Below are positions 52,601-57,780 of a DNA stretch of 64,000 nt, in pieces (the stretch's first letter is position 1; every line of letters starts with the position of its first letter). A program made the translations under genes and the position numbers. Source of the stretch: Hirundichthys speculiger (Eukaryota > Chordata > Actinopteri > Beloniformes > Exocoetidae); assembly GCA_018398805.1 (NCBI GenBank), contig JAGFBZ010002379.1, forward strand, positions 2,542,001 to 2,606,000, written 5' to 3'. The notes beneath the pieces were generated by a model. The model ran no database searches. It was not told where the DNA came from and worked only from the letters and a program-made list of their open reading frames with translations.

Positions 52601-53099
52601 GCCTTGTCTGACTGCTTTTTTGCTCAGTCCATCATCAAGACTGCTAAAGCAAGAACAGAGACCAAGCTTCACTAACTCATCTTTTAATGGCTTTGAATTC
52701 AATAATGCCACAGTTTAATGTCATTCTAATGCTAAATAATATTTTTTTTCCTCCTTGCTCTAGGTGGATGTATTAAAAGCAGACATGGAGAGTGCAGAGT
52801 GGAAAATTCTGGAGAATTTGATCTTAGAAGGCGTCCTGGACTCGGTGGGTCAGCTGCTGTTGGAGCTACACCTGCACTGGGCAGGATTTGAAGTGAGCGG
52901 CGATGACCCATCCGTGGTGCGTTACTGGTTCAGCCTGCTCAAGGAGCTTGAGCACATCAACTTTCAGCTCTTCCACGTCTACAGCAACCTGTCCAAACCT
53001 CACCTGTTTCTACATAAAAATGTCCTAAATGCCAGCAGTGCTTACACTTTGAGCTGGGTGAACACTCAGTGGAAGCCTCCGAGGATACCAAAAACATAA
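1342..53099 (+). CDS. mettl24: METTL24, methyltransferase-like protein 24 (whole coding span, five exons)
   Basis: Joining exons 1342-1680, 28372-28470, 35933-36066, 48256-48481 and 52764-53099 gives 1134 nt, a 377-residue protein plus stop, with no phase conflict. The human protein is about 366 residues as I recall it. The N-terminus has a hydrophobic segment (residues ~9-30) like a signal peptide or membrane anchor, then a poorly conserved basic linker. The conserved part starts at [11 protein letters not shown] glycine-rich SAM-binding motif ([10 protein letters not shown]) with a following acidic FDPS loop lies in exon 4. The exon-5 segment [10 protein letters not shown] plus [11 protein letters not shown] resembles the core of FkbM-type methyltransferases. 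The family is a predicted SAM-dependent methyltransferase, probably secretory-pathway or secreted; I know of no established substrate. Convergent with CDC40. Identification rests on family recall and the strong match of exons 2, 4 and 5. Confidence 0.93.
1681..2365. other. METTL24 intron 1, 5' part
   Basis: Follows the exon-1 donor. AT-rich non-coding sequence up to the target-site duplication of the L1-type insertion; no repeat or gene recognised. Confidence 0.6.
2366..2381. repeat. Target-site duplication of L1-type LINE (left copy)
   Basis: CCGTCTTTAAATCTTT, identical to 7650-7665. It lies directly beside the poly-T run that is the element's poly(A) tail. Confidence 0.9.
2560..2820. repeat. 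ATAC/ATAT-rich degenerate repeat in the LINE 3' UTR
   Basis: Many ACATAC, TATACA and ACACA units without a fixed period; low-complexity rather than coding, although short ORFs arise on both strands. Confidence 0.7.
2883..2945 (-). repeat. G-rich tract in the LINE 3' UTR (C-rich on +)
   Basis: Runs of three to six C on the + strand (CCCACCCACCCACCCC and similar) are G runs on the element's sense strand, spaced suitably for a G-quadruplex. L1 elements are known to carry G-rich tracts in their 3' UTR. Confidence 0.8.
3133..6492 (-). pseudogene. LINE ORF2, endonuclease C-terminus and reverse transcriptase, 1119 open codons
   Basis: The first ~80 residues finish the endonuclease ([23 protein letters not shown]). 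The RT follows: LLLKKDKDP and [11 protein letters not shown] (fingers), [33 protein letters not shown], the catalytic [11 protein letters not shown], then KINLQKSEC and [10 protein letters not shown]-terminal Cys/His motif [18 protein letters not shown], typical of L1-group ORF2, lies ~120 residues from the end. There is no internal stop. The YADD centre is intact. Only the upstream frameshift separates it from its endonuclease half. Confidence 0.93.
6464..6958 (-). pseudogene. LINE ORF2, N-terminal endonuclease part, cut by a frameshift
   Basis: Starts at an ATG and shows APE-type endonuclease motifs: LTWNIKGMG near residue 20, FLQETHL near 50, [10 protein letters not shown] and [12 protein letters not shown]. 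The conserved Gly-Gly-Asp-Phe/Leu-Asn block falls at the point where this frame is lost (near 6500-6508, in a T6G5 homopolymer pair). The remainder continues in the frame of the next entry. This enzyme would nick the target DNA for target-primed reverse transcription. One extra base in a homopolymer could be a real mutation or a sequence error. Confidence 0.85.
6959..7649 (-). other. LINE 5' leader without ORF1
   Basis: Between the endonuclease ATG and the 5' insertion boundary. It contains a C-rich tract (7066-7126; G-rich in sense) and a long A run (7561-7574; T in sense). No open frame resembling ORF1 was found on the sense strand. Confidence 0.6.
7650..7665. repeat. Target-site duplication of L1-type LINE (right copy)
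   Basis: Perfect copy of 2366-2381; marks the 5' end of the inserted element. Confidence 0.9.
7666..9484. other. METTL24 intron 1, no gene recognised
   Basis: AT-rich sequence with T runs, A runs and a TGG tract near 8668. Short ORFs have no similarity I recognise. Confidence 0.6.
9485..9615 (+). mobile_element. tRNA-derived SINE-like remnant
   Basis: GTTGGTAGAGTGGGTCGTCC followed by GGAAGGTTGCCGTCCGTTCC and AAGTGTGTCCTTGGGAGA resembles the tRNA-like head (box A and a degraded box B) and body of a common teleost SINE. Decayed; boundaries approximate. Confidence 0.55.
9616..11715. other. METTL24 intron 1, no gene recognised
   Basis: Non-coding AT-rich sequence with several A runs (for example near 10558 and 11379). 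Nothing identified. Confidence 0.55.
11716..11970. repeat. Dispersed repeat, copy 1 of 2
   Basis: The block from TTAGCTATTTTAACTCGGC through GATGCTAATTAATATTAC, TTTCATTCTGATCAACTC and TTCTGAAAAAACATCC resembles 32500-32645 block by block in the same order. Probably an old non-autonomous element; superfamily not identified. Confidence 0.45.
12095..12350. repeat. Possible dispersed repeat (GTCACG ... CATGACAGG)
   Basis: A polypurine-rich block beginning near GGTGTCACG and ending near GCCATGACAGGAAGGGTCC. It resembles a repeat pattern I associate with teleost transposons (AGGACCCAAAATGCAGGA start), but the family was not placed. Confidence 0.35.
12351..12970. other. METTL24 intron 1, no gene recognised
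   Basis: Non-coding sequence between two repeats; nothing identified. Confidence 0.5.
12975..13700 (-). mobile_element. Rex/CR1-type LINE, 3' end of reverse transcriptase (decayed)
   Basis: On the - strand, pieces read [30 protein letters not shown] and [11 protein letters not shown] (13659-13450), then [18 protein letters not shown] and [16 protein letters not shown] (13250-13080) and a degraded end near 12975 (GGATAAGC). This order matches the end of a teleost non-LTR RT (SKSE, EFKYLG and the post-RT GH domain). Frameshifts separate the pieces. Same family as 45045-46806. Confidence 0.8.
14165..14425 (+). mobile_element. Rex/CR1-type LINE fragment, internally deleted
   Basis: The + strand reads [12 protein letters not shown] (RT motif A region), REYGV, a TLWRDCVSG piece, then jumps to [13 protein letters not shown] and [12 protein letters not shown], the C-terminal end of this LINE family. 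RT motif A and the C-terminus lie within 250 bp, so most of the RT is deleted. Opposite orientation to the fragment at 12975-13700. Confidence 0.65.
14430..17570. other. METTL24 intron 1, mostly unrecognised
   Basis: No exon found. A short stretch at about 16375-16470 (CATATAGCACC...TTCACAACAAAAG...CACTTTACAG) resembles a widespread teleost repeat with a TATAGCGCC core, strongly decayed. The remainder shows nothing identifiable. Confidence 0.5.
17577..18440 (+). repeat. Dispersed repeat, copy A
   Basis: Starts with CCCCACTGAACTCCGTGTTA and ACAGCCTGGAACAAAAAAATGG, and later has GAAATGACAATGCGTTTGGA, TTGGTCAAAACGAATGTAAA and TAAGCTAAGCCAACCAAGC. Matching blocks in the same order occur at 23532-23935, and the first block occurs again at 31365-31510. 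Likely an old non-autonomous DNA transposon; boundaries uncertain. Confidence 0.5.
18445..20984. other. METTL24 intron 1, no gene recognised
   Basis: Contains interrupted A runs (18774-18805, 18829-18842) and AT-rich sequence. No repeat or exon identified. Confidence 0.5.
20985..21770 (+). mobile_element. Tc1-like transposon remnant
   Basis: The + strand has degraded transposase segments: a [15 protein letters not shown] piece near 21195 (from the family's WGCF block), then [19 protein letters not shown] and [10 protein letters not shown] near 21335-21420, matching the DND...H and WP..SPD blocks of Tc1 transposases. It ends near GGGAGTATCAATACTTTTGG, a terminal-repeat-like sequence. Multiple stops and frameshifts; not functional. 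Confidence 0.65.
21771..22954. other. METTL24 intron 1, no gene recognised
   Basis: Non-coding sequence; a 132-codon ORF near 22209 on + has no recognisable similarity and lacks splice context. Confidence 0.5.
22955..23145 (+). mobile_element. Rex/CR1-type LINE 3' end with GGAT tail
   Basis: [20 protein letters not shown] with a following IPQKS and [10 protein letters not shown] is the C-terminal end of the same LINE family as 12975-13700, followed by AATGGATGGATGGGTGG, the usual short tandem tail. Severely 5'-truncated. Confidence 0.65.
23532..23935 (+). repeat. Dispersed repeat, copy B
   Basis: GGCTCCAAATGTGAGTCAAT, CTCCATTGACCCCTATGTTA, then GCTCATTTCAGGATGTCGTA and GATCAGAATGAATGTCAAGC parallel copy A (17577-18440) in the same order with a shorter middle. 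Confidence 0.5.
23940..28368. other. METTL24 intron 1, 3' part
   Basis: No exon found before exon 2. Contains an (ATGG)n tract at 24907-24943 and a purine-rich patch near 26740-26860 with a meaningless 69-codon ORF. Otherwise unremarkable AT-rich intron. Confidence 0.5.
24860..24943 (+). repeat. (ATGG)n tract at a decayed LINE/SINE tail
   Basis: CCTGCATGGGACTCAACAGG and TATGGATA are followed by nine ATGG units (24907-24943). The combination resembles the tail of a common teleost retroposon that ends in GGAT repeats; compare 36105-36262. Confidence 0.6.
28372..28470 (+). CDS. mettl24: METTL24 coding exon 2
   Basis: Encodes 33 residues beginning [11 protein letters not shown], the conserved start of the METTL24 core. 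Phase 0 at both ends; donor CAA|GTGAGT. The acceptor is a tandem NAGNAG (AACAGCAG, 28365-28371), so use of the upstream AG would begin the exon at 28369 and add one Gln. The downstream AG was chosen because it keeps the spacing I recall from the human protein. Confidence 0.88.
28471..31360. other. METTL24 intron 2, 5' part
   Basis: No repeat or exon recognised. Short ORFs only. Confidence 0.5.
31365..31510 (+). repeat. Dispersed repeat, copy C (5' block only)
   Basis: GGTTGGCTCCAAAAAGCGAG, CAGTCTCCATTGACTCCTGT, then CCAACTTTACAGGATTAATA and CATTCAACAAAAAA match the first block of copies A and B. Confidence 0.5.
31620..32290. other. GC-rich patch with overlapping ORFs, unexplained
   Basis: Richer in G+C than its surroundings, with ORFs on both strands (31632-31892 on -, 31787-32029 on +) that match nothing I recognise and have no splice context. 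Could be a decayed mobile element or a local composition island. Confidence 0.35.
32500..32645. repeat. Dispersed repeat, copy 2 of 2
   Basis: GATGCTAACTAACATTACCT, TTCATCCTCACCAAACCC, ATTCCAGATGTTACTGCTGA and AACAACATCCTAAACG parallel the blocks at 11716-11970. Confidence 0.45.
32650..33665. other. METTL24 intron 2, no gene recognised
   Basis: Includes a short TATATA-rich stretch near 32930-32950. Nothing else identified. Confidence 0.5.
33672..35725. repeat. AT-rich interspersed element with terminal GCATTCACACC motifs and internal tandem subrepeats
   Basis: Begins with a perfect 11-bp inverted repeat (GGTGTGAATGC 33672-33682 / GCATTCACACC 33689-33699). GCATTCACACC recurs at 35692-35702. 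The 5' part has three tandem subunits starting CATACTTTCACCG at 33773, 33949 and 34152 (spacing 176 and 203 bp), each with GTTCAGCTTGTTCAGG or a decayed equivalent. No coding potential. A fragment of another repeat (CCACCCTTTGCAGCTTCAAC, TTGACCATTCTTCCAGAAG, about 34978-35070) may be nested inside. Probably a non-autonomous element; family not identified. Confidence 0.55.
35903..35932 (+). promoter_or_regulatory. mettl24: METTL24 exon-3 3' splice site with (GT)10 instead of a normal pyrimidine tract
   Basis: GT repeats at 35909-35928, then CC and the acceptor AG at 35931-35932. A long T run lies further upstream (about 35857-35874). This UG-repeat/acceptor layout is like the CFTR exon-9 acceptor, where repeat length affects splicing. 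Confidence 0.75.
35933..36066 (+). CDS. mettl24: METTL24 coding exon 3
   Basis: Encodes VSCASSPGK...[26 protein letters not shown], matching the WSVCLDD...RLYSLG region I recall from human METTL24. It starts in phase 0 after a CAG acceptor and ends after two bases of a Gly codon (GG|GTGGGT). The acceptor has an unusual pyrimidine tract: a (GT)10 run at 35909-35928 followed only by CC before the AG. Confidence 0.9.
36105..36262 (+). mobile_element. Teleost retroposon 3' tail with (ATGG)n
   Basis: GCCCTGCGATGGACTGGCGA, CCTGTCCAGGTGTACCCAGC, TTTCGCCCGAAGAGAGCTGG and AAACGGGCATAGATAATGG followed by ATGG repeats (36238-36260). This is a very common tail sequence in teleost LINE/SINE copies. It starts about 40 bp after the METTL24 exon-3 donor. 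Confidence 0.75.
36263..37385. other. METTL24 intron 3, no gene recognised
   Basis: Contains an AAAC-rich tract at 36929-36961. Nothing else identified. Confidence 0.5.
37390..37590 (+). mobile_element. tRNA-derived SINE, decayed
   Basis: Box-B-like GCTGGTTCAATCCTC near 37430, then TGTGTCAGGAAGGACATATG, GTGGCAAATTCATTTGCAG and CAGGGACCCCTACAAAGA with AAAAAAGCTGACAAAAAG at the end. The body resembles the SINE at 63375-63555 (GTCAGGAAG...AAATC) and a common teleost SINE tail. Confidence 0.65.
37600..40125. other. METTL24 intron 3, mostly unrecognised
   Basis: A stretch near 37825-37960 (repeated TTCAATTC units) resembles the edge of a widespread teleost repeat. No exon identified in the remainder. 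Confidence 0.5.
40130..41536 (+). mobile_element. RTE-type (BovB/Rex3-like) LINE remnant with internal deletion
   Basis: The + strand carries decayed pieces in order: [21 protein letters not shown] codons near 40480, [20 protein letters not shown] and [18 protein letters not shown] (about 40630-40745), ICEQQYGFM, then [13 protein letters not shown] near 40880 and [16 protein letters not shown] near 41060. At about 41115 it jumps to [15 protein letters not shown], then [15 protein letters not shown] and [13 protein letters not shown] near 41300-41380, ending in GAA repeats (41521-41535). The FADD catalytic block is absent. Numerous frameshifts; dead copy. Confidence 0.85.
41540..44035. other. 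METTL24 intron 3, no gene recognised
   Basis: Non-coding AT-rich sequence; short ORFs only, none with recognisable similarity. Confidence 0.5.
44042..45045 (-). mobile_element. Tc1-like DNA transposon remnant
   Basis: The - strand frame 44365-44042 reads [20 protein letters not shown] and [11 protein letters not shown]...EWAKIPPQ, the end of a Tc1 DDE transposase with the WPSQSPDLNPIE block. Upstream, 44593-44369 has [20 protein letters not shown], the WGCF block. Further upstream (44700-45000) are degraded N-terminal pieces (a KGYETIS-like helix-turn-helix segment and a [13 protein letters not shown] segment). Frameshifts and stops throughout. It abuts the Rex/CR1-type LINE at about 45045. 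Confidence 0.8.
45045..46806 (-). mobile_element. Rex/CR1-type LINE, 5' half (endonuclease and start of RT), decayed
   Basis: The - strand begins with a 5' leader containing a 10-bp hairpin (ACCCCTCCAT 46768-46777 / ATGGAGGGGT 46797-46806). The APE endonuclease follows (46473-45805: [48 protein letters not shown]), then a frameshifted gap and the linker before RT (45722-45045: [65 protein letters not shown]). The copy ends before the RT catalytic core, at the junction with Tc1 DNA. Clade assignment is by recall of teleost repeats. Confidence 0.85.
46810..48255. other. METTL24 intron 3, 3' part
   Basis: No repeat or exon recognised before exon 4. Confidence 0.5.
48256..48481 (+). CDS. mettl24: METTL24 coding exon 4
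   Basis: The first base completes the Gly codon split by intron 3; then 75 codons read [19 protein letters not shown]...FDPS through WRDPNPAV to FGHRE. This exon carries the glycine-rich SAM-binding loop and the acidic residue that follows strand 2 (Asp in FDPS). Acceptor GCCGCAG|G; donor GAG|GTACGA, phase 0. Intron 3 cuts exactly in front of the SAM-binding motif. Confidence 0.93.
48482..49200. other. METTL24 intron 4, 5' part
   Basis: Non-coding; nothing recognised. Confidence 0.5.
49202..49488. mobile_element. Small inverted-repeat element (MITE-like) with repeated CCCATATG motifs
   Basis: Ends are imperfect inverted repeats: CCCATCCAACATTTGTATG at 49202-49220 and the reverse complement of CATACGAATGTTGGCTGGG at 49470-49488. 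Inside are four CCCATATG blocks (near 49226, 49262, 49292 and 49419), two of them extended to the palindrome CCCATATGGG. About 287 bp, no coding capacity. Confidence 0.65.
49490..50920. other. METTL24 intron 4, no gene recognised
   Basis: Non-coding; nothing identified. Confidence 0.5.
50923..51065 (+). mobile_element. tRNA-derived SINE-like remnant
   Basis: GGCAGTTTGGTGGTTAGCAC and TGTTGCCTCACAATGAGGAG resemble box A and the anticodon region of a common teleost tRNA-derived SINE; later TCTAAATTGACCCATATTC resembles its body. Box B is degraded. Confidence 0.55.
51290..52005. repeat. Large imperfect palindrome (~330-bp arms, ~50-bp loop)
   Basis: Two pairs of perfect inverted segments flank an AT-rich loop: 51604-51621 with 51673-51690 (18 bp) and 51536-51556 with 51729-51749 (21 bp). 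The arms continue outward with clear but diverged complementarity, for example GTGATAGTGTGGA (51438-51450) against TCCACACTATCAC (51850-51862), CTCTGACAAGATT near 51402 against GTCTTGTCAGAAG near 51883, and GAAGCTGTTTT near 51293 against AAAACTGCTTC near 51986. No coding capacity. Probably a foldback or long-TIR DNA element in METTL24 intron 4. Confidence 0.88.
52010..52763. other. METTL24 intron 4, 3' part
   Basis: Non-coding sequence ending in the pyrimidine tract and CTCTAG acceptor of exon 5. Confidence 0.6.
52764..53099 (+). CDS. mettl24: METTL24 terminal coding exon 5
   Basis: Encodes the last 111 residues and a TAA stop. Acceptor CTCTAG|GTG follows a T/C-rich tract. The sequence [20 protein letters not shown] and [11 protein letters not shown] is the conserved C-terminal half of the methyltransferase fold. 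It is followed by [20 protein letters not shown] and [14 protein letters not shown], typical of METTL24 C-termini. This is the longest well-conserved open exon in the window. Confidence 0.95.
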   Translation: MDVLKADMESAEWKILENLILEGVLDSVGQLLLELHLHWAGFEVSGDDPSVVRYWFSLLKELEHINFQLFHVYSNLSKPHLFLHKNVLNASSAYTLSWVNTQWKPPRIPKT

Positions 53100-53800
53100 A
53101 AAAAACAATATCAACGCAACTTTGGCAGCTGCTTAAGGAAAATTTGAGCACAAATATTTTTAGAGAGTAGATGTCCTCAAGGCGCTCTCATGAAGCCTGA
53201 CCTTTTTACTAAGCTCACTTGCTCCTACTTTGCCTGCTGCTAATCAACTCCTGGCCTGTAATGACCTCAGCAGTGTAGAGGGGCAGAATAATTGCCTCCA
53301 GAGGCTCTGCATATCTTGTCATAGTGGCTGTTACTTGCTGCAGGTCACTGATTCAGTTAGCATCATTACAGCACTCTGAGCCCGGCCCAAAGGCTGACAA
53401 CTTCTTGAAAGGAGAAACTCTCAGGGAGCATACCCTTCACGACCCCCCCTGAATCTTTTAACGCTTTTAATCCAACGTAATTCAGATGTGTATCAAACCT
53501 TAATTTGCTCTCTCTTTTCCCATGGTGCATCTCTCCACTGGATTTCTCCACTCCAGAAATTCAGCTTAGTAGTTTATCTTGTTCATAAACAGATAAACAT
53601 CATCAGTGCTGCAGCAGAACATCAAACCCAATCTGAACATGGGGCACTAGCCTGATAATGTAAAAAAAAAAAAAAGATATTACAAAAACAACAGTAAATT
53701 AATGTAATTTGTCAAATAATTTGATAGAGAGCAGATTAAAAAGTGATTTTTTTCTTACACTTTTGTGTTGAACTATGAATAAAGACATTTTGTTCCAATG
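53100..53800 (+). other. mettl24: METTL24 3' UTR (approximate end)
   Basis: After the TAA the + strand runs without conserved coding potential to an AATAAA at 53778-53783; cleavage would be expected about 10-30 nt later. No earlier AATAAA was noticed after the stop. Length about 700 nt if this signal is used; the end is inferred. Confidence 0.6.
53778..53783 (+). promoter_or_regulatory. mettl24: Poly(A) signal AATAAA, probably METTL24
   Basis: AATAAA within TATGAATAAAGAC, about 680 bp after the METTL24 stop codon, followed by T- and TG-containing sequence. It is the best candidate for 3'-end formation before the opposing gene begins. Confidence 0.6.
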
Positions 53801-53829
53801 AAACAGTGCTTCACTTTCATTAAAGGTAA

Positions 53830-54191
53830 TATATACAGAAAGTTTATTTCCACAAACAGATGGTCATATTGAATTGTTTTTGTTTTTTTTTAATTTAGCG
53901 ATGACATTTCAAGCACAACACATTGCAAATAAAAAGGTACCCCACTAACACTCCTTTTGCAGCATTGCAGAGACAATGTTTAAAAATTGCATGTGTACAC
54001 ATTTTGAGCTCTCGTGACAGGATACAAAAATACACTTTTACAATAAGACTGGATACCAGTCCTCTGGTTCTTACAAAAAAAAAAAAAAAAAAAAAAAGAT
54101 CACCAGATCCATGAGGCATACTTTACATACAGTTCTGCATATCATTCCTCAGGAAGCTCTCAACAAGACATATGCACACTCCAGGACAGAT
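53830..54191 (-). other. cdc40: CDC40 3' UTR (approximate end)
   Basis: Lies between the CDC40 stop codon (54192-54194) and a - strand AATAAA at 53843-53848. It contains a 23-nt A run on the + strand (54075-54097), which is a U tract in the CDC40 transcript. About 350-370 nt long if the signal is used. Confidence 0.6.
53843..53848 (-). promoter_or_regulatory. cdc40: Poly(A) signal AATAAA (TTTATT on +), probably CDC40
   Basis: TTTATT on the + strand reads AATAAA on the - strand, about 345 nt after the CDC40 stop. It sits 59 bp from the METTL24 signal on the opposite strand. Confidence 0.55.
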
Positions 54192-54369
54192 CTAGTCCCA
54201 GAGTTTGATCTGTCCATCCCAGCCGCAGGTGATGACCTTGGAGGTTTCATGTGGATGCCACAGGGCGCTGATGCACACCTTGTCGTGAGCCTTGATCCTG
54301 TGGTAGAGCTTCGTGGTTTTCCAGTCCCAAATGTTCAGCTTCCCATCAGCATCTCCTGACACCACGTAG
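54192..54369 (-). CDS. cdc40: CDC40 terminal coding exon
   Basis: Acceptor TGCCAG|C completes Ser, then [48 protein letters not shown] and TAG. It contains the last two WD40 strand groups. The C-terminal IKLWD is the expected end of the CDC40 propeller. Confidence 0.96.
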
Positions 54370-57300
54370 CTGGCAGAAAGGAAGCGTTGAGCAAAAAGAG
54401 GTGGAGGAGGATGGTATATTTAGCACTTCACTAAAAATTACTTGATTCTTTCCTTCACCCACCAAAAGGTGGGAGTCAGAATTGATGTTTTTTTTTTTTT
54501 TTTTTAAGTCTACTCTGGAGTTAGAATGTTGCCATGCACAATGAAAGGCAGTGAAGGAACCTGCTTACAGATGTGGGTGGAGGGAGGTAAAAAAAGAGGG
54601 AAAACAAGTCTATATAGGTATGTTGGCTAAAATTAGGGAGCTAGACTGTCCTAGTTATTGCTCCTTGTGGGGGTTTTATATAAGATAACATGAATTAGAT
54701 TTTCTCCTCAGCTCTTCAATCAGTGAAAATATGTAGAGACCAGAGCTAGCAGAGGGATCTGGATAAACAGAGCATCTATACAGTGCTGCCCTCTGAGCCT
54801 TTACACCAGATTTTCAAGAACTGAAATTATGGGTATTCTCAGTTGTGCAGTTTGCACAATACCCTCTTTTATTTCTCTCCTCATGCAAGCTGGTTACCTC
54901 CTCACTAGAAGGAGTAATCTAATTAATCTCCTATGACTTGCTTCTGCAACTCGGGGATAGTTTCAGTCATCTTCTGTTTTCCCCATCATTTGTTACAAAT
55001 CAATTACAACTTTAACAAGCATTGAGAACCTAATTCTGTCTTCTGTCAGAGAATCAATGCTTTTCTTCAGAAAACAAAGTGACAACATAAAAGCTTACCT
55101 CATGTCTGGGGAGAAATCCACTTGGCAGGCATAACCAGCCACCATGTGGCCCTTGAAGACCTTCTTTTTGTTCAGTCTGAAGCGATTCTGGGCTCCAAAT
55201 ATAAGAATCTGGTTGTCCATGGACTGGCATGCCAGCCATTTACCTGAGATCAGAAACCAGCAAGAAATAGGTAAACAAAAGATTAAACTGGTGATAAAGG
55301 AAAGTGCTTTAATGGCTTTGGTTTCTGACATTTGCTATCAAACTTTATAGCATACTTAAATATATTAAAAGTTTGTAACAGCTGTAATGATAACATTTTA
55401 GCTTCAAAAAATTTCAACTACAAATTATCTCATGAGTTAGTGCCATTTGCATGTTCAACCAAAGGTTTCACAAACAGTCCTGGGATCTGTTCTGGTGCTG
55501 TTGGACACTGTTGGGCTGTGAACCTGGCGGTATGATCCAGAGGAATATTCAGAGGACTCTTTTTTTTTTTTTTTTTTCTCATCTGAAGTCACAAGGATAA
55601 TGGTAGAAACATAGATCAGGGACAACATTTTTCAAAATGAAAGGAAATACTTCTAATCTAAGAAGATGATTCTGCCTCCATTAAAGTGCAGAGGCTAAGG
55701 CAATTTATGGGAAAAAAAAATAACATTTTTTCCCCATCAGTGACTGTTAAGATCTATTTTACACAGTATTTCTTGAAAACACTTTAATCTTTGAGTCACC
55801 ACATGGCTATAAGTAGCAGCACTTCAGTGTCAAACCATTACACGACTGACTGCACTTCTTAACGGGAACATGATGGAAATTATTAATGTGATATGAGAAA
55901 GAGATAAAGTGTCGGCATGCGTACGTCCTTTTCTTACAGCCGTCCTGAAAAGCTATCGGTGAAAATGACACTACTGTCCACAACTGTCAAACATAATAGA
56001 CCCCGGAGAATGAAAACAACTTGCCCAATTTCAAAAATAAGAGTCAGGATCCATTTCTCTCAGTGAGATGAAAAGAGATGGTGGAGAGGAGTAAATAGCA
56101 GAGAATCTGTGTTCTGTGGCGCCGAAGGGGGCTGGGTGTCATTTAAGCGTGAGAGAAAACAGAATGGCCTCCCACTGAGAACACATTCATTATTCACACA
56201 CGGAAGGAAAACAAATCATGTTGGGACAAATAAGAACAGTGCCCAAAGGAGGGAAAAGGATAAAAAGAGCACGAGAAGAAGCCACTGAAGTACGTAAAGA
56301 GGGAAGTAACAGTTTGACAGTAGCTGAAAATGGTAGGCTGATTCCAAGCATTAGAACATGATTATTTTGCTTATGTGCTTCTCACAAAACTTGTCAGAAA
56401 TGGGTTTCTTCACATCCGCCATTCATATGTAAATATGCTGTGCAGAAGCAGGCTGATTCACATGCCTGCATAATACTCACAAATGCCCTTATCGCACATC
56501 TTGATTCTTTCATATTAAGCATCCACAATAATACTGTTACATCGTGCCCACAGCCAAGCTATACTGCATAAATCATAATGGTAATTCAACATGCCTATGC
56601 TGAATAGTTCTGCCTTTAAGGAACTGCTTGACATTTAACATGCATTGATATATGAGAGTTAATTTAAAACCCCCCCATCAATTCCATGTTTGCATATGAA
56701 CGCTCATGATGAGCTACAACTAGAAAACAACTTGCTTACCTTGGCAAAAAAAAAAATAAAAAAAGAGAGAGAGGAAACAGTTTGACACCATCCTTAATAA
56801 AACTAGCTTGCCAGAACCTCTTCATGAATAACATGCTATAGCACGTAGTTAAATATGTGCAAACCTTAGGTGTTTTGTAGTTGGGTATAATTTCCATTTG
56901 ACAGCCTCGACTCAGTGAAGAAAGCCTCAACTCTTTCCAATTATTATTGTCATTAATTGATTTTTTATAACCAAGTGTGATTTAAATTTCTTCTTTGAAC
57001 AATTTTGAAACGTAGTGGAGCGTGCTTACTGTTAACGTGACTGTAGTTACCCTACCAGGAATTCAGGATAAATTGGCTTTATACGCCTGCCGTAAATGAC
57101 CTTATAACTAACTTGTTAAAAACAAAGTGAGGTGAACAGAGAGAAGGTCAAGCTTTGTTTGCACAAAAAGGCAATGTTCCATCTAGTATAAATGGTTATA
57201 TTGTCAAACGTTTCAAAATACAGGCCTTGGGGTGTTCAAGCAAGCCAAGAAATATCAACAGCATAATATATGCTGTTCTGGTTACTGGGTGGAATACTGC

Positions 57301-57749
57301 CCAGCTATCACTGGGAATATTCAAGATAAACCCAGGGCAGGTTGCATGATTAGAAGTCAAAAACAAACAGCCAAGAAGAACCAGCAAGGATCCATTTAAA
57401 GATTTATCACTAGGAAAAAAAAAAAAGAAGAAAAAACCCCAGCAGAAATAGTATGAACACAGAGGGAGAGAAGTGCAGCAAGGACGGGTAGGATTCATGA
57501 AAACACATAATAGAAAGAAAAGCTCTTTGATGTTTGTTTTTTGATAAGGCAGAATTTAACTTGAATGAATCTGATGGAGCAAAGTTTGTGGTGATTAAAG
57601 CCAGAGAAGGAACTGCACATGTGCACATAGATACGAAAGTTATACAAGTATTGATCCAAAGCACATCAGTTCACTGATGATAACATGGCAACATGGCTAT
57701 TTTAAAGATTTTTATGAGAAAATTTTCCCCCGCCCCCGGAAAGTTCAAC

Positions 57750-57780
<31 letters not shown>

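Noticed and set aside
54111..54359. 82-codon ORF on + opposite the CDC40 last exon
   Set aside because: It is the antisense shadow of the conserved CDC40 terminal exon.
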